Of a stretch of 64,000 nt of DNA, positions 29,123 to 39,374 are shown piece by piece. Location of the stretch: NCBI RefSeq assembly GCF_017114945.1, contig NZ_JABXKQ010000175.1, positions 1 to 64,000 on the forward strand, written 5' to 3'. Position numbers and translations under genes: made by a program. Within the stretch, counting starts at the first letter, position 1. Each line of letters begins with the position of its first letter. Source of the DNA: Nostoc sp. JL34 (lineage in GTDB: Bacteria > Cyanobacteriota > Cyanobacteriia > Cyanobacteriales > Nostocaceae). Under the pieces are notes generated by a model. The model made no database searches. It was not told the origin of the DNA and worked only from the letters and a program-made list of their open reading frames with translations.

Positions 29123-30181
29123 ATGCCTTTGAAATCCTCTTATTCAGATCATCTGAAAAAAACTGACCAACGCTTGATCGCCTTACTGAGCGATCGCATA
29201 TCATTATTAGCAGCTTCAGAACAACCTTCTTTAGATGAACAACTGGCTGATGTAGCTCCCCTACTCGCTCAAGCTGGTATTCCTGAATCTGTTTGGGCGG
29301 GTGTGCTAAATAGTTGTCATGCTACTCTAATTCCTAAATATACAACAAATCATGTCAGCCCCCGACAAATTACAATCATCGGTGGATGTGGCAGAATGGG
29401 AAGATTCTTTAAAGAGCAACTTTCGTTAGTAGGTAACAATGTTAGTGTTCTCGAACCCGAAGATTGGGATTACGCAGATCAACTGTTGAGTCAAGCGGAA
29501 TTAGTATTAATAAGTGTTCCCATTGAGCATACGGTTGATGTTATCAAGCGGGCAGCTAAATACCTTGCCCCAAATACCGCTTTGTGTGACATTACGAGTA
29601 TTAAAGCACAGCCAACTAAAGCAATGCTCGAACACCATTCCGGCCCAGTTATGGGCTTACACCCAATGTTTGGGCCAAATATCAAATCGTTCTTGGGACA
29701 AAAAGTGGTGGTATGTCCAGGTCGGAACGATGATTCATTTCAATGGCTATTAGACTTGATTAAAAGTCAAGGTGGAGAGTTAATTGTTTCCACACCTGAA
29801 GAACACGATCAAATGATGGTGATTGTTCAAGCAACGCAGCACTTCTATAGATTTAGTCTTGGCGTTTTCTTAACACAAGCAAGAATCGATATAGAGCATA
29901 GTTTAACAATGTCAACTCCTAATTATCGTCAAGAAATTGACATTGTTAAACGTTTATTTTCCCAAAATCCTCATTTATGTGTGGATATTATGCTAGCTAC
30001 AGAGGAAAGGTGTGATGCCATTAGTTTTTTAGCTGATACTTACAGTCGGTTGGCGAGACTAGTGGCGAGGAAAGATAGAGACGCATTAATTCAGGAATTT
30101 GAAAATGCTCAAAGCTTTTTTCAAGATAAAATCAATACTTTTATACAGCCTTTAAATACAACTGCTAAAGCGGCTATCTAA
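29123..30181 (+). CDS. tyrA: prephenate/arogenate dehydrogenase
   Basis: ITIIGGCGRMGRFFKEQLSLVG, SVPIEHT, GLHPMFGPNIKSFLGQKVVVCPG; chorismate mutase-like N-terminus. Confidence 0.92.
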   Translation: MPLKSSYSDHLKKTDQRLIALLSDRISLLAASEQPSLDEQLADVAPLLAQAGIPESVWAGVLNSCHATLIPKYTTNHVSPRQITIIGGCGRMGRFFKEQLSLVGNNVSVLEPEDWDYADQLLSQAELVLISVPIEHTVDVIKRAAKYLAPNTALCDITSIKAQPTKAMLEHHSGPVMGLHPMFGPNIKSFLGQKVVVCPGRNDDSFQWLLDLIKSQGGELIVSTPEEHDQMMVIVQATQHFYRFSLGVFLTQARIDIEHSLTMSTPNYRQEIDIVKRLFSQNPHLCVDIMLATEERCDAISFLADTYSRLARLVARKDRDALIQEFENAQSFFQDKINTFIQPLNTTAKAAI

Positions 30182-30234
30182 CGCGACTTTCAACCCCAGA
30201 TATACACAAATATTAGTATTTAAAGAGCAAAAAT

Positions 30235-31431
30235 ATGGTAATTGACATCAAGCAAAAAAGTAGATTAATTCATCAACGGGTTGCGGTTACTTTCAACTAC
30301 GAGGTTTATTTCACCCAAAATTTATTTGAGTTGAAAAACCCGACGCTAGCGCAAGTGATTGCTGCGGATGAGGAGACAAAGCCGAAGAAATTAGTTGCAG
30401 TGGTAGATGCAGGAATATTGCAATATCAACCGGAATTGGTGAAGCAATTAGTCGCGTATACCAAGTTTTATGCAGAGGTACTAGCGATCGCAGCTGAACC
30501 CATGATAATTTCGGGAGGGGAAGCTGCCAAAAACGATCGCACTTTAGTAGAGCAAATCCAGCAACAAATTGAAGCCGCCGGATTATGTCGCCACTCTTAC
30601 ATATTAGCGATCGGAGGCGGGGCGGTGTTGGATTTGGTCGGATATGCAGCTGCAACTGCTCACCGGGGAATCCGTCTAATTCGGGTTCCAACGACGGTGT
30701 TAGCGCAAAATGACTCTGGGGTTGGCGTCAAAAACGGCATCAATGCCTTTGGTAAAAAGAACTTTCTCGGCACATTTGCGCCACCTTATGCAGTTATAAA
30801 TGACTCTGCGTTTTTGACAACTCTAGACGATCGCGATTGGCGTTCTGGAATCGCAGAAGCAGTCAAAGTGTCGCTAATTAAGGATGCTAGCTTTTTTGAT
30901 TTTATTCACTCTCACACCGTAGCCCTTGGGCGGCGAGATATGGATACTATGCAACAAGTTATCTATCGTTGCGCCCAGTTGCATTTAGAACATATCGCCA
31001 ATGGCGGCGATCCTTTTGAAATGGGTTCGTCTCGTCCCCTAGATTTTGGACATTGGGCGGCTCATAAACTGGAGCATTTGACAAATTATCGCTTGCGTCA
31101 TGGTGAAGCAGTTGCGATCGGTATTGCTTTGGATAGCACTTATTCTTATTTGGCAGGATTGCTAGATTGTTCAGAGTGGCAACGGATATTAAATACTTTA
31201 TCGGCGTTGGGTTTCACGTTATATGTGCCAGAACTAGCCCATAAGTTATCACAACTGGAAGATCCTCATTGTTTGTTTCGGGGTTTGACTGAATTCCGCG
31301 AACACTTGGGGGGAGAGTTGACTTTGACGCTGTTACAAGGGATTGGCAAAAGAATTGAGGTTCATGAGGTGAATTTGTTGTTGTATAGGCAAGCAATATC
31401 GCTGTTGCGAGAAGTGAGGGGGGAGTTTTAA
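30235..31431 (+). CDS. aroB: 3-dehydroquinate synthase-like protein (scytonemin cluster copy)
   Basis: ILAIGGGAVLDLVGYAAATAHRGIRLIRVPTTVLAQNDSGVGVKNGIN; LRHGEAVAIGI. Confidence 0.9.
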   Translation: MVIDIKQKSRLIHQRVAVTFNYEVYFTQNLFELKNPTLAQVIAADEETKPKKLVAVVDAGILQYQPELVKQLVAYTKFYAEVLAIAAEPMIISGGEAAKNDRTLVEQIQQQIEAAGLCRHSYILAIGGGAVLDLVGYAAATAHRGIRLIRVPTTVLAQNDSGVGVKNGINAFGKKNFLGTFAPPYAVINDSAFLTTLDDRDWRSGIAEAVKVSLIKDASFFDFIHSHTVALGRRDMDTMQQVIYRCAQLHLEHIANGGDPFEMGSSRPLDFGHWAAHKLEHLTNYRLRHGEAVAIGIALDSTYSYLAGLLDCSEWQRILNTLSALGFTLYVPELAHKLSQLEDPHCLFRGLTEFREHLGGELTLTLLQGIGKRIEVHEVNLLLYRQAISLLREVRGEF

Positions 31432-31525
31432 ATGCAGAGGTTTTTATGAGGTTATTTACTACTTTGGGGGGAGGCGGAGATGTTTAAATAGGGTTGTTGG
31501 TAAATGTACTAGAAAAGCAGTATAA

Positions 31526-31576
31526 AAAGCGAATAAATTGACACCCAATCGAAAAATTATTCAATGTATTATTTGC
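31526..31576 (+). promoter_or_regulatory. diverged copy of the scyA-upstream motif, before trpE
   Basis: aaaagcgaataaattgacacccaatcgaaaaattattcaatgtattatttgc; shares the agcgaa..aattgacaccca core. Confidence 0.5.
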
Positions 31577-31758
31577 TTGATATCTAGTATTCTTGAATAA
31601 GAAGTGAAAAGTTTTTGATGACATTTTTTAAAAATAATATGTTGGCTTAGATTGATAGAAAGTTATCTAAGTTTGTTCGAGATTTGAAAATAACTACTAA
31701 TAATGATTAATGGTTGTTGATTAATGATTGACTAATAAATATTCTAGAGAAATTACTC

Positions 31759-33963
31759 ATGGTTTTTGATTCCCGTTCCTACAAAACCCTTGGTGGTGTA
31801 AGTGTTTCTCGCTCCATCACCGAAGTTAAGATGGACACTGCCCTCGAAGATATTCTATTCCATTTAAATTCTCAGCGTGGAGGCTTGCTAAGGAGCAGTT
31901 ACGAATATCCGGGCAGATACAAAAGATGGGCGATCGGATTTGTCAATCCACCATTAGAGTTGACTACACAGGAGAATGCTTTCACTTTGATAGCGTTGAA
32001 TGAACGCGGTCAAGTACTTTTGCCATTCTTCTTAGAGCGCCTATCCCAGTCAGAACAACTTGAGAAAGTCACCCAAGCTCATAACAATATTGTAGGGTTT
32101 GTTAAACCTGCAAAAAAACTATTTACTGAAGAAGAACGCAGTAAACAACCTTCAGCATTTACCGTTGTCCGCGAAGTCTTAGATACTTTCTCTAGTCAAG
32201 AAGACGAGCATTTAGGCTTGTATGGGGCATTTGGTTATGACTTAGTTTTTCAGTTTGAACCAATTACTCAACATCTAGAACGTCCTACAGATCAGCGCGA
32301 TTTGGTGCTTTATCTGCCAGATGAATTGATTGTTGTTGACTACTATCAGCAACGTGCATTTCGTCTACAATATGATTTTGAAACAGCGCACGGCAATACG
32401 AAGAATCTTCCGAGAACAGGTGAGTCTGTAGATTATCGTGGCAAACATCTTCTCCCGAATCAAACTGCTGACCATAAAGTAGGCGAATATGCGAAAAAAG
32501 TTGAGGTTGCACTCAATTATTTCCGCAGAGGCGATTTATTTGAAGTTGTTCCTAGTCAAAACTTTTTTGAAGACTATGAAGACCAACCCAGCAAACTATT
32601 TAACACCTTAAAGGAAATTAATCCTAGTCCTTATGGATTTATTTTTAATTTAGGTGGAGAATATCTGATTGGTGCATCTCCAGAAATGTTTGTGCGGGTT
32701 GAGGGTAGGCGGGTAGAAACTTGTCCAATTAGTGGCACTATTAGCCGGGGACAAGATGCTCTTGACGATGCAGTGCAAATTCGTCATTTACTCAACTCAC
32801 ACAAAGATGAAGCTGAGTTGACCATGTGTACTGATGTCGATCGCAATGACAAATCCCGAATCTGCGAACCTGGTTCAGTACGAGTCATTGGTCGTCGTCA
32901 AATTGAATTATACAGCCACCTGATCCATACAGTAGATCATGTTGAAGGGATACTGCGATCGCAATTTGATGCTTTAGATGCCTTTCTATCGCATACATGG
33001 GCAGTTACAGTCACCGGCGCACCCAAAAGGGCTGCAATAGACTTTATTGAACAGCACGAAAAGAGCGCTCGACGTTGGTATGGTGGAGCAGTCGGCTATT
33101 TAAATTTCAACGGGAATTTAAATACTGGATTAATTCTGCGGACAATTCGATTAAAAGACTGCATCGCTGAAGTGCGAGTTGGCGCTACTGTCCTTTATGA
33201 CTCCATACCCCAAGCAGAAGAACAAGAAACAATTACCAAAGCAGCCGCGTTATTTGAAACGATTCGGCGTGTGAAGCAAACGAGTCAGAAAATTGATCAG
33301 TCCAGTTCTCTAAAATTAACGAAACTCCTCCCAAGTGCGGCAGCTGGTAAACGTATCTTATTAATAGACTACGAAGACTCATTTGTTCATACCTTAGCTA
33401 ATTACATTCGCCAAACTGGTGCAAGCGTTACTACACTCCGTCATGGTTTCTCAGAATCGCTATTCGATACAGAACGCCCTGACTTAGTTGTATTATCTCC
33501 TGGCCCTGGTAGACCAAGTGATTTTGGGGTTTCCGAGACTGTCGGTGCCCTTCTGCATCGCCAAATTCCTATTTTCGGAGTTTGTTTAGGATTGCAAGGC
33601 ATCGTAGAAGCTTTTGATGGACAATTGGGAGTTCTCAACTATCCTCAACATGGAAAATCCTCACGGATTTTCGTCACCGATGCCAATTCTGTCATCTTCA
33701 AAAACTTACCGGAATCCTTTGCAGTCGGTAGATACCACTCATTATTTGCTCTACCGCAATATTTGCCAAAAGAACTGAAAGTAACAGCAATTTCTGATGA
33801 CGACGTAATTATGGGCATTGAACATCAGACACTTCCCATCGCCGCCGTTCAGTTTCATCCAGAATCAATCATGACTTTAGGTGGAGAAGTCGGTTTGGAA
33901 ATCATTAAAAATGTGGTGCGTGCATATACGCAAGTTAAAGAGTCATTAGTCATTGGTCATTAG
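31759..33963 (+). CDS. trpE: anthranilate synthase, fused components I and II
   Basis: Chorismate-binding domain (SPYGFIFNLGGEYLIGASPEMFVRVEGRRVETCPISGT) fused to a GATase (RILLIDYEDSFVHTLANY; FGVCLGLQGIVEAF). Confidence 0.95.
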   Translation: MVFDSRSYKTLGGVSVSRSITEVKMDTALEDILFHLNSQRGGLLRSSYEYPGRYKRWAIGFVNPPLELTTQENAFTLIALNERGQVLLPFFLERLSQSEQLEKVTQAHNNIVGFVKPAKKLFTEEERSKQPSAFTVVREVLDTFSSQEDEHLGLYGAFGYDLVFQFEPITQHLERPTDQRDLVLYLPDELIVVDYYQQRAFRLQYDFETAHGNTKNLPRTGESVDYRGKHLLPNQTADHKVGEYAKKVEVALNYFRRGDLFEVVPSQNFFEDYEDQPSKLFNTLKEINPSPYGFIFNLGGEYLIGASPEMFVRVEGRRVETCPISGTISRGQDALDDAVQIRHLLNSHKDEAELTMCTDVDRNDKSRICEPGSVRVIGRRQIELYSHLIHTVDHVEGILRSQFDALDAFLSHTWAVTVTGAPKRAAIDFIEQHEKSARRWYGGAVGYLNFNGNLNTGLILRTIRLKDCIAEVRVGATVLYDSIPQAEEQETITKAAALFETIRRVKQTSQKIDQSSSLKLTKLLPSAAAGKRILLIDYEDSFVHTLANYIRQTGASVTTLRHGFSESLFDTERPDLVVLSPGPGRPSDFGVSETVGALLHRQIPIFGVCLGLQGIVEAFDGQLGVLNYPQHGKSSRIFVTDANSVIFKNLPESFAVGRYHSLFALPQYLPKELKVTAISDDDVIMGIEHQTLPIAAVQFHPESIMTLGGEVGLEIIKNVVRAYTQVKESLVIGH

Positions 33964-33986
33964 TCATTGGTCATTGGTCATTAGCC
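33949..33986. repeat. STRR heptanucleotide tandem repeat
   Basis: tcattagtcattggtcattagtcattggtcattggtcatt. Confidence 0.85.
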
Positions 33987-34186
33987 TTGTTCCCATGCTC
34001 TGCGTGGGAATTTCACCCTTGAGACTCCGCCTCTCTCATACTGAGATTAAGAGTGTTTTTAGTCTATCAGGCACAGTCTGCACATAATGCATTCCCAGAT
34101 GGAATTTGGAAACGAAAAACAAACGAGATTAACAAGAATGCGAGAATAATTACTTATTTCCCCATCTCCACTACCTTTAGTAGATT

Positions 34187-35020
34187 ATGACTAACCAAGT
34201 TGCCACTTCCCGCCATATTCTTGAAGAAATTGTGTCGCATAAAAAGCAAGAAGTTGCACAAATGCAGCAAGAATTGCCTTTAGCCACCTTGCGACAACAG
34301 TTAAATGCAGCCCCGACTGTGCGAAATTTCTTGACTGCTTTGCAGGAAAATTCCAACCAACCGAGCTTAATTGCTGAAGTAAAAAAGGCATCACCTAGCC
34401 GTGGGGTTATCCGCGCAGATTTTGATCCAGTAGCGATCGCTCAAGCTTATGAACGAGGCGGTGCAGCTTGTTTATCAGTCCTGACTGACCAAAAGTTCTT
34501 TCAAGGTGGTTTTGATAATCTGCGAAGGGTGCGATCGCAAGTTGCATTACCTTTACTGTGCAAGGAGTTCATCATCAACTCCTATCAAATTTATTTAGCA
34601 CGGACAGCAGGCGCGGATGCTGTATTGTTGATTGCGGCTATTTTATCAGATCGAGAACTCCAAGACTTTTTGCGAATGATTCATGATTTAGGCATGACTG
34701 CGCTAGTAGAAGTTCATACCTTGGCTGAACTAGATCGGGTGCTAAAGCTTGACAACCTCAGTTTAGTAGGAATCAACAATCGCAATTTAGCAGATTTTAC
34801 CCTTGATTTAGGAACAACCCAGCAACTCTTAGCAGAGCGTCAACAACAATTACAAAGTTTGGATATCACCGTCGTCAGCGAATCTGGACTGTATACACCT
34901 GCTGATTTATCTCTTGTCGCTGAAGCTGGTGCCCGTGCAGTTTTGATCGGAGAATCTTTAGTTAAACAAAGCGATGTAGAACAAGCTGTGCGTACTTTGC
35001 TAAGACTTGATCCTCCCTAA
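34187..35020 (+). CDS. trpC: indole-3-glycerol phosphate synthase
   Basis: [66 protein letters not shown]. Confidence 0.95.
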   Translation: MTNQVATSRHILEEIVSHKKQEVAQMQQELPLATLRQQLNAAPTVRNFLTALQENSNQPSLIAEVKKASPSRGVIRADFDPVAIAQAYERGGAACLSVLTDQKFFQGGFDNLRRVRSQVALPLLCKEFIINSYQIYLARTAGADAVLLIAAILSDRELQDFLRMIHDLGMTALVEVHTLAELDRVLKLDNLSLVGINNRNLADFTLDLGTTQQLLAERQQQLQSLDITVVSESGLYTPADLSLVAEAGARAVLIGESLVKQSDVEQAVRTLLRLDPP

Positions 35021-35132
35021 CCCAATACGCTTGGGTTAAGCTTTTTTCTCTCCCCCTCTCCCCCTCTTCCCCTGCCCCCCTGCTTTCCCTATTCCCTGTC
35101 ACCTATTCCCTATTTTGCTTTGAGGCAATTGT

Positions 35133-35351
35133 ATGAAAGCGATGGCGATCACAAACTTCGGAAGTCCAGAAGTCTTTGTAGAAACTGAAGTGGATAAACC
35201 GACACCAAGGAACAACGAAGTTTTAATGAAGGTTTATGCCACCTCAGTGAACCCAGCCGACTGCGGGGTGCGCCAAGGAGCTAAAAGACTCATTCACGAG
35301 TATCAAAGACTCAATGACAAAAAATCTAGCGTGGATATCGCTAATTGCTAA
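35133..35351 (+). pseudogene. truncated zinc-type alcohol dehydrogenase / quinone oxidoreductase fragment
   Basis: MKAMAITNFGSPEVFVETEVDKPTPRNNEVLMKVYATSVNPADCGVRQG is the MDR N-terminus only; the remainder is unrelated and stops. Confidence 0.75.
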
Positions 35352-35399
35352 GTGTTAATTATTCCAAAACTATTAAATAATCATTAACTATTTTTCAGC

Positions 35400-36233
35400 A
35401 TGACTTCTATCTCCGATTCCTTTCAAACTTTACGCGATCGCCAACAGTGTGCTTTAATCCCCTTTATCACAGCAGGCGATCCTAACTTAGAAACTACTGC
35501 CGAAGCTTTACGCATCTTAGACCGCAACGGTGCTGACTTCATCGAGTTAGGCATTCCCTACTCCGATCCTCTGGCAGATGGGCCTGTGATTCAAGCAGCA
35601 GCAACCCGCGCTTTACAAAAAGGCACTAAATTAGAACAAGTGCTAGAGATGTTACACATAGTGATTCCTAGCCTCAAAGCGCCGATAATTCTATTTACTT
35701 ACTACAATCCCATTTTGTACCGGGGTATTAAGTCATTTTTGGCGCAAATTGCTGCTGCTGGGGTGCAAGGGTTGGTAGTGCCAGATTTACCCTTAGAAGA
35801 GGCAGAAGAATTAATCCAGACTGCTACCTCTTTCGGAATTGAAGTAATTTTGCTTGTAGCTCCTACCAGTTCTAAAGATAGAATTGTTGCGATCGCTCGT
35901 CAATCTCAGGGTTTTATCTACCTGGTGAGCGTTACAGGTGTTACAGGTATCCGCGCTCAAATTCAAAACCGCGTAGAGCATTTAATTACCGAGTTGCGAA
36001 GCGTCACCAATAAACCCATCGGCGTTGGTTTTGGCATCTCAGAAGCAAAACAAGCACATCAAGTAATGGAATGGGGAGCAGACGCAGTGATTGTTGGTAG
36101 TGCCTTTGTCAAACGTTTAGCTGAAGGTAGCCCAACAGAAGGATTGCAAGCCGTGGAAGAATTTTGTCAGGAACTCAAAACAGCCATTACAGAAAGTCGG
36201 CGCGAAAGTCCATCTCTTCAAAAGGTGAGATAA
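35400..36233 (+). CDS. trpA: tryptophan synthase alpha subunit
   Basis: [51 protein letters not shown]. Confidence 0.95.
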   Translation: MTSISDSFQTLRDRQQCALIPFITAGDPNLETTAEALRILDRNGADFIELGIPYSDPLADGPVIQAAATRALQKGTKLEQVLEMLHIVIPSLKAPIILFTYYNPILYRGIKSFLAQIAAAGVQGLVVPDLPLEEAEELIQTATSFGIEVILLVAPTSSKDRIVAIARQSQGFIYLVSVTGVTGIRAQIQNRVEHLITELRSVTNKPIGVGFGISEAKQAHQVMEWGADAVIVGSAFVKRLAEGSPTEGLQAVEEFCQELKTAITESRRESPSLQKVR

Positions 36234-36254
36234 ATTCACCCGCAGATTTAGGGA

Positions 36255-36356
36255 GTAGGGAATTATGATCAATTATTTCTCTTTCTGCCTATTTACTCAT
36301 TACTCATTACTCACTACTCAGTAGGGAATTACGATCAATTATTTCTCTTTCTGCCT
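36255..36356. repeat. 36-bp direct duplication separated by STRR heptamers
   Basis: gtagggaattatgatcaattatttctctttctgcct at 36255 and gtagggaattacgatcaattatttctctttctgcct at 36321. Confidence 0.85.
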
Positions 36357-36391
36357 CTGTAACTCCCTGCTCCTCTGTTTCGATTAAGATA

Positions 36392-37621
36392 ATGAAACTA
36401 CTGCTGAAATCCTTCAAAATATTAATTTACAGCTTACTTATAGTTAGCACCTGTGCTATTACAGTCTTCGCCCACGATCGCATTGACTACGGACAAGACA
36501 AACACTATAGGTATGAAAATCTTCTAGGACAATACGCTCAATTAGCTGTAAGAAAGAATGTAACTGACCTGACACAAAGAGAGAAAACAGCCTTTGTCAA
36601 GGCTATCAAAACCTTAAAAACTGTCATACCAGCAGGTAGCAAGCTCAGTATTTACGACCAATTTGTTGCCATACATTTAGGGGCAACACGCTTGATTCAT
36701 AATCATAAAGGGCATTCCGATGGTTCCGTCCAAGAACTTGCTCATGAAAATGCCGCATTTTTCCCTTGGCATCGAGAATATATCCGCAGATTTGAACAAG
36801 CTCTGCAAGCAGTAGACCGAACTGTTACTCTCCCATACTGGGATTGGACTGACGCCAAAGCACTTGATGTAATTTTTAACGATGATTTTCTTGGCTCTAA
36901 TGGTCAAGGAGTAACCATCAAAATTCCAAATCAGGGAAATTTTACAGGTGGGCCTGTGCCTGGGGCTTTCTCTGCTGCAAATGGCTGGGTTATGAATCCA
37001 GCATTAAACATTGACCCAGATACCGGAATATCTTTAGGTACATCACTTGTCCGCTTTCTCAGACTACCTCCTGCCAGTAATTACCCTGTGCCCAAAAAAG
37101 ATATTGAGCGTGTCCTTGCTCTTAATGACTATTCTCTATTTCGCCCTGCTTTGGAAGGATTTATCTCTGTAGATGAGCAGGGTAAAGTCACCCCTGGAGG
37201 ATTCATCCACAACTACATTCATGGCTTAGTCGGTGGAGTACAGATAGACGCAAGCACGACACCCATAACCTTTAAGAGTCTGGGTACGATGAGCAATATA
37301 CCAAGTTCGCCTTATGACCCAGTGTTTTGGTTGCATCATGCCAACGCAGACCGCCTCTGGGCTGAATGGCAAGACAACGGTCATAAAGGTAGCGATTTTT
37401 ATCCTCCCGATGGTCATAGTCAGCCTTATGGACACAACCTTAAAGACCTAATGTGGCCTTGGGACGGCGGTATGTCTAACCCCAAAGCTACGGCGTTAGG
37501 AGATTTACTATCCCTATTACCAAAATTTAACTCTGACGATTTAGTGCGCCCTCTAGATGTTTTGAATCACCGAAAACTGGGCTATACCTACCAAACCTGG
37601 GAAAATCAACCGCGAAGATAA
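36392..37621 (+). CDS. tyrP: exported tyrosinase-family copper oxidase (TyrP of the scytonemin cluster)
   Basis: Signal peptide; HENAAFFPWHREYIRRFEQALQ and YDPVFWLHHANADRLWAEWQ = CuA/CuB tyrosinase signatures. Confidence 0.94.
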   Translation: MKLLLKSFKILIYSLLIVSTCAITVFAHDRIDYGQDKHYRYENLLGQYAQLAVRKNVTDLTQREKTAFVKAIKTLKTVIPAGSKLSIYDQFVAIHLGATRLIHNHKGHSDGSVQELAHENAAFFPWHREYIRRFEQALQAVDRTVTLPYWDWTDAKALDVIFNDDFLGSNGQGVTIKIPNQGNFTGGPVPGAFSAANGWVMNPALNIDPDTGISLGTSLVRFLRLPPASNYPVPKKDIERVLALNDYSLFRPALEGFISVDEQGKVTPGGFIHNYIHGLVGGVQIDASTTPITFKSLGTMSNIPSSPYDPVFWLHHANADRLWAEWQDNGHKGSDFYPPDGHSQPYGHNLKDLMWPWDGGMSNPKATALGDLLSLLPKFNSDDLVRPLDVLNHRKLGYTYQTWENQPRR

Positions 37622-37682
37622 TTTTATCTGTGGCATAAGAGACTTCCAAATAAAAAAATGTACAACTATTTATTGTGGAGTG

Positions 37683-37931
37683 GGCGTCTCGCCATAGGTG
37701 TCAAGTTAAGCTCAAACTTCCTATGTCAATAAGCATTTATGCTTAACAATTTGGTTTGAAAGGGACAAAAAACGAACTTTTTCAGGGACTATTAATGCTT
37801 TGTTTATTAGCATCACTCCCAGCTTGCGTATAAAAGTCAGAAAAAAGTTCAACTTTATACTTCGTTCCTAACAAAACCTATCATTGACAAATGGGTTTTA
37901 ACCTTAAGTTGACACTAATGGCGTCTCGCCC
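37683..37931. repeat. candidate MITE-like insertion inside a palindromic repeat
   Basis: Imperfect terminal inverted repeats gtgtcaagttaag (37698) / cttaagttgacac (37903), flanked by direct copies of ggcgtctcgcc (37683, 37920). Confidence 0.5.
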
Positions 37932-38058
37932 GCCCGTAGTCCAAGGCGGGCAAGATGCCCACCCCACAAGATTGGATAATTTATTTCTTGGAAGTCCCTA
38001 AGTTCTAAAAAGTTAGAACGAAAGTAAAAAATACTTAAACACGAAAGGATTTTAAACA

Positions 38059-39300
38059 GTGGTAAGCATACAAGACATCAACACTACGATTTCACCTACG
38101 ACCGTGCTACCTGACTTTTTAGGCAGGTTTGGAAAGTTCGGCGGTAAATATGTTCCCGAAACCTTAATGCCTGCATTAAGTGAATTGGAAGCGGCTTTTC
38201 AAAAATATCGCAACGAGCCAAGTTTCCAAGCAGAACTGCAAAACTTACTGCGCGACTATGTGGGACGACCCAGCCCATTATATTTTGCTGAACGCCTGAC
38301 AACAAACTACGCAAGACGAGATGGCACGGGAGCGCAAATTTATTTAAAGCGTGAGGATTTAAATCATACAGGCGCTCACAAAATTAATAATGCTTTAGCT
38401 CAGGTGTTACTCGCTAAACGCATGGGCAAGCAACGGATTATCGCAGAGACAGGAGCAGGTCAGCACGGGGTTGCGACTGCAACTGTATGTGCGCGGTTTG
38501 GTTTGAGATGTGTGGTTTACATGGGCGTCCACGATATGGAACGGCAAGCCCTTAACGTATTCCGCATGAAGTTGATGGGGGCAGAAGTTCATCCAGTGGA
38601 GGCAGGTACGGGAACTCTCAAGGATGCAACTTCTGAAGCAATTCGGGATTGGGTGACGAATGTGGAAACAACCCATTACATCCTGGGTTCTGTTGCCGGG
38701 CCCCATCCCTACCCGATGATCGTGCGTGATTTCCATGCTGTAATTGGTATAGAAACTCGCGCTCAATCCCAGGAGAAATGGGAAGGATTACCAGATATTC
38801 TACTGGCTTGCGTGGGTGGAGGTTCCAATGCGATCGGCTTGTTCTATGAGTTTCTAGATGAACCTTCAGTTCGCCTCATCGGAGTAGAGGCGGCGGGTGA
38901 AGGTGTAAATACAGAAAAGCACGCAGCTACCTTGACAAAGGGAAAAATAGGTGTATTGCACGGAGCAATGAGCTATTTACTGCAAGATGATGATGGTCAA
39001 GTCATCGAAGCCCATTCAATTAGCGCCGGATTGGATTATCCCGGCGTTGGGCCTGAGCATAGTTATTTAAAGGATCTTGGTCGCGCCGAATATTACAGCG
39101 TTACCGATCAGCAAGCCTTGGATGCATTTCAAAGACTTTCGCAACTAGAAGGGATTATCCCAGCCTTAGAAACTGCTCATGCGATCGCATATCTAGAAAC
39201 CCTTTGTCCTCAGTTAGAAGGTAGTCCCCGCATCGTCATCAATTGTTCTGGCAGAGGTGACAAAGATGTGCAAACTGTCGCAAAAATCCTGATTCCTTAA
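38059..39300 (+). CDS. trpB: tryptophan synthase beta subunit
   Basis: [47 protein letters not shown]. Confidence 0.96.
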   Translation: MVSIQDINTTISPTTVLPDFLGRFGKFGGKYVPETLMPALSELEAAFQKYRNEPSFQAELQNLLRDYVGRPSPLYFAERLTTNYARRDGTGAQIYLKREDLNHTGAHKINNALAQVLLAKRMGKQRIIAETGAGQHGVATATVCARFGLRCVVYMGVHDMERQALNVFRMKLMGAEVHPVEAGTGTLKDATSEAIRDWVTNVETTHYILGSVAGPHPYPMIVRDFHAVIGIETRAQSQEKWEGLPDILLACVGGGSNAIGLFYEFLDEPSVRLIGVEAAGEGVNTEKHAATLTKGKIGVLHGAMSYLLQDDDGQVIEAHSISAGLDYPGVGPEHSYLKDLGRAEYYSVTDQQALDAFQRLSQLEGIIPALETAHAIAYLETLCPQLEGSPRIVINCSGRGDKDVQTVAKILIP

Positions 39301-39306
39301 TTTTCT

Positions 39307-39374
39307 CTTCTTGTCATTTGTCCTTCATGAATGACCAATGACAAATGACCAATGATCAATGACAAATGACCAAT
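39307..39374. repeat. STRR heptanucleotide repeat running into the trpD start
   Basis: cttgtcatttgtccttcatgaatgaccaatgacaaatgaccaatgatcaatgacaaatgaccaat. Confidence 0.8.

Noticed and set aside
36677-36907. Minus ORFs opposite tyrosinase and trp genes
   Set aside because: Shadow ORFs of well-supported CDSs.
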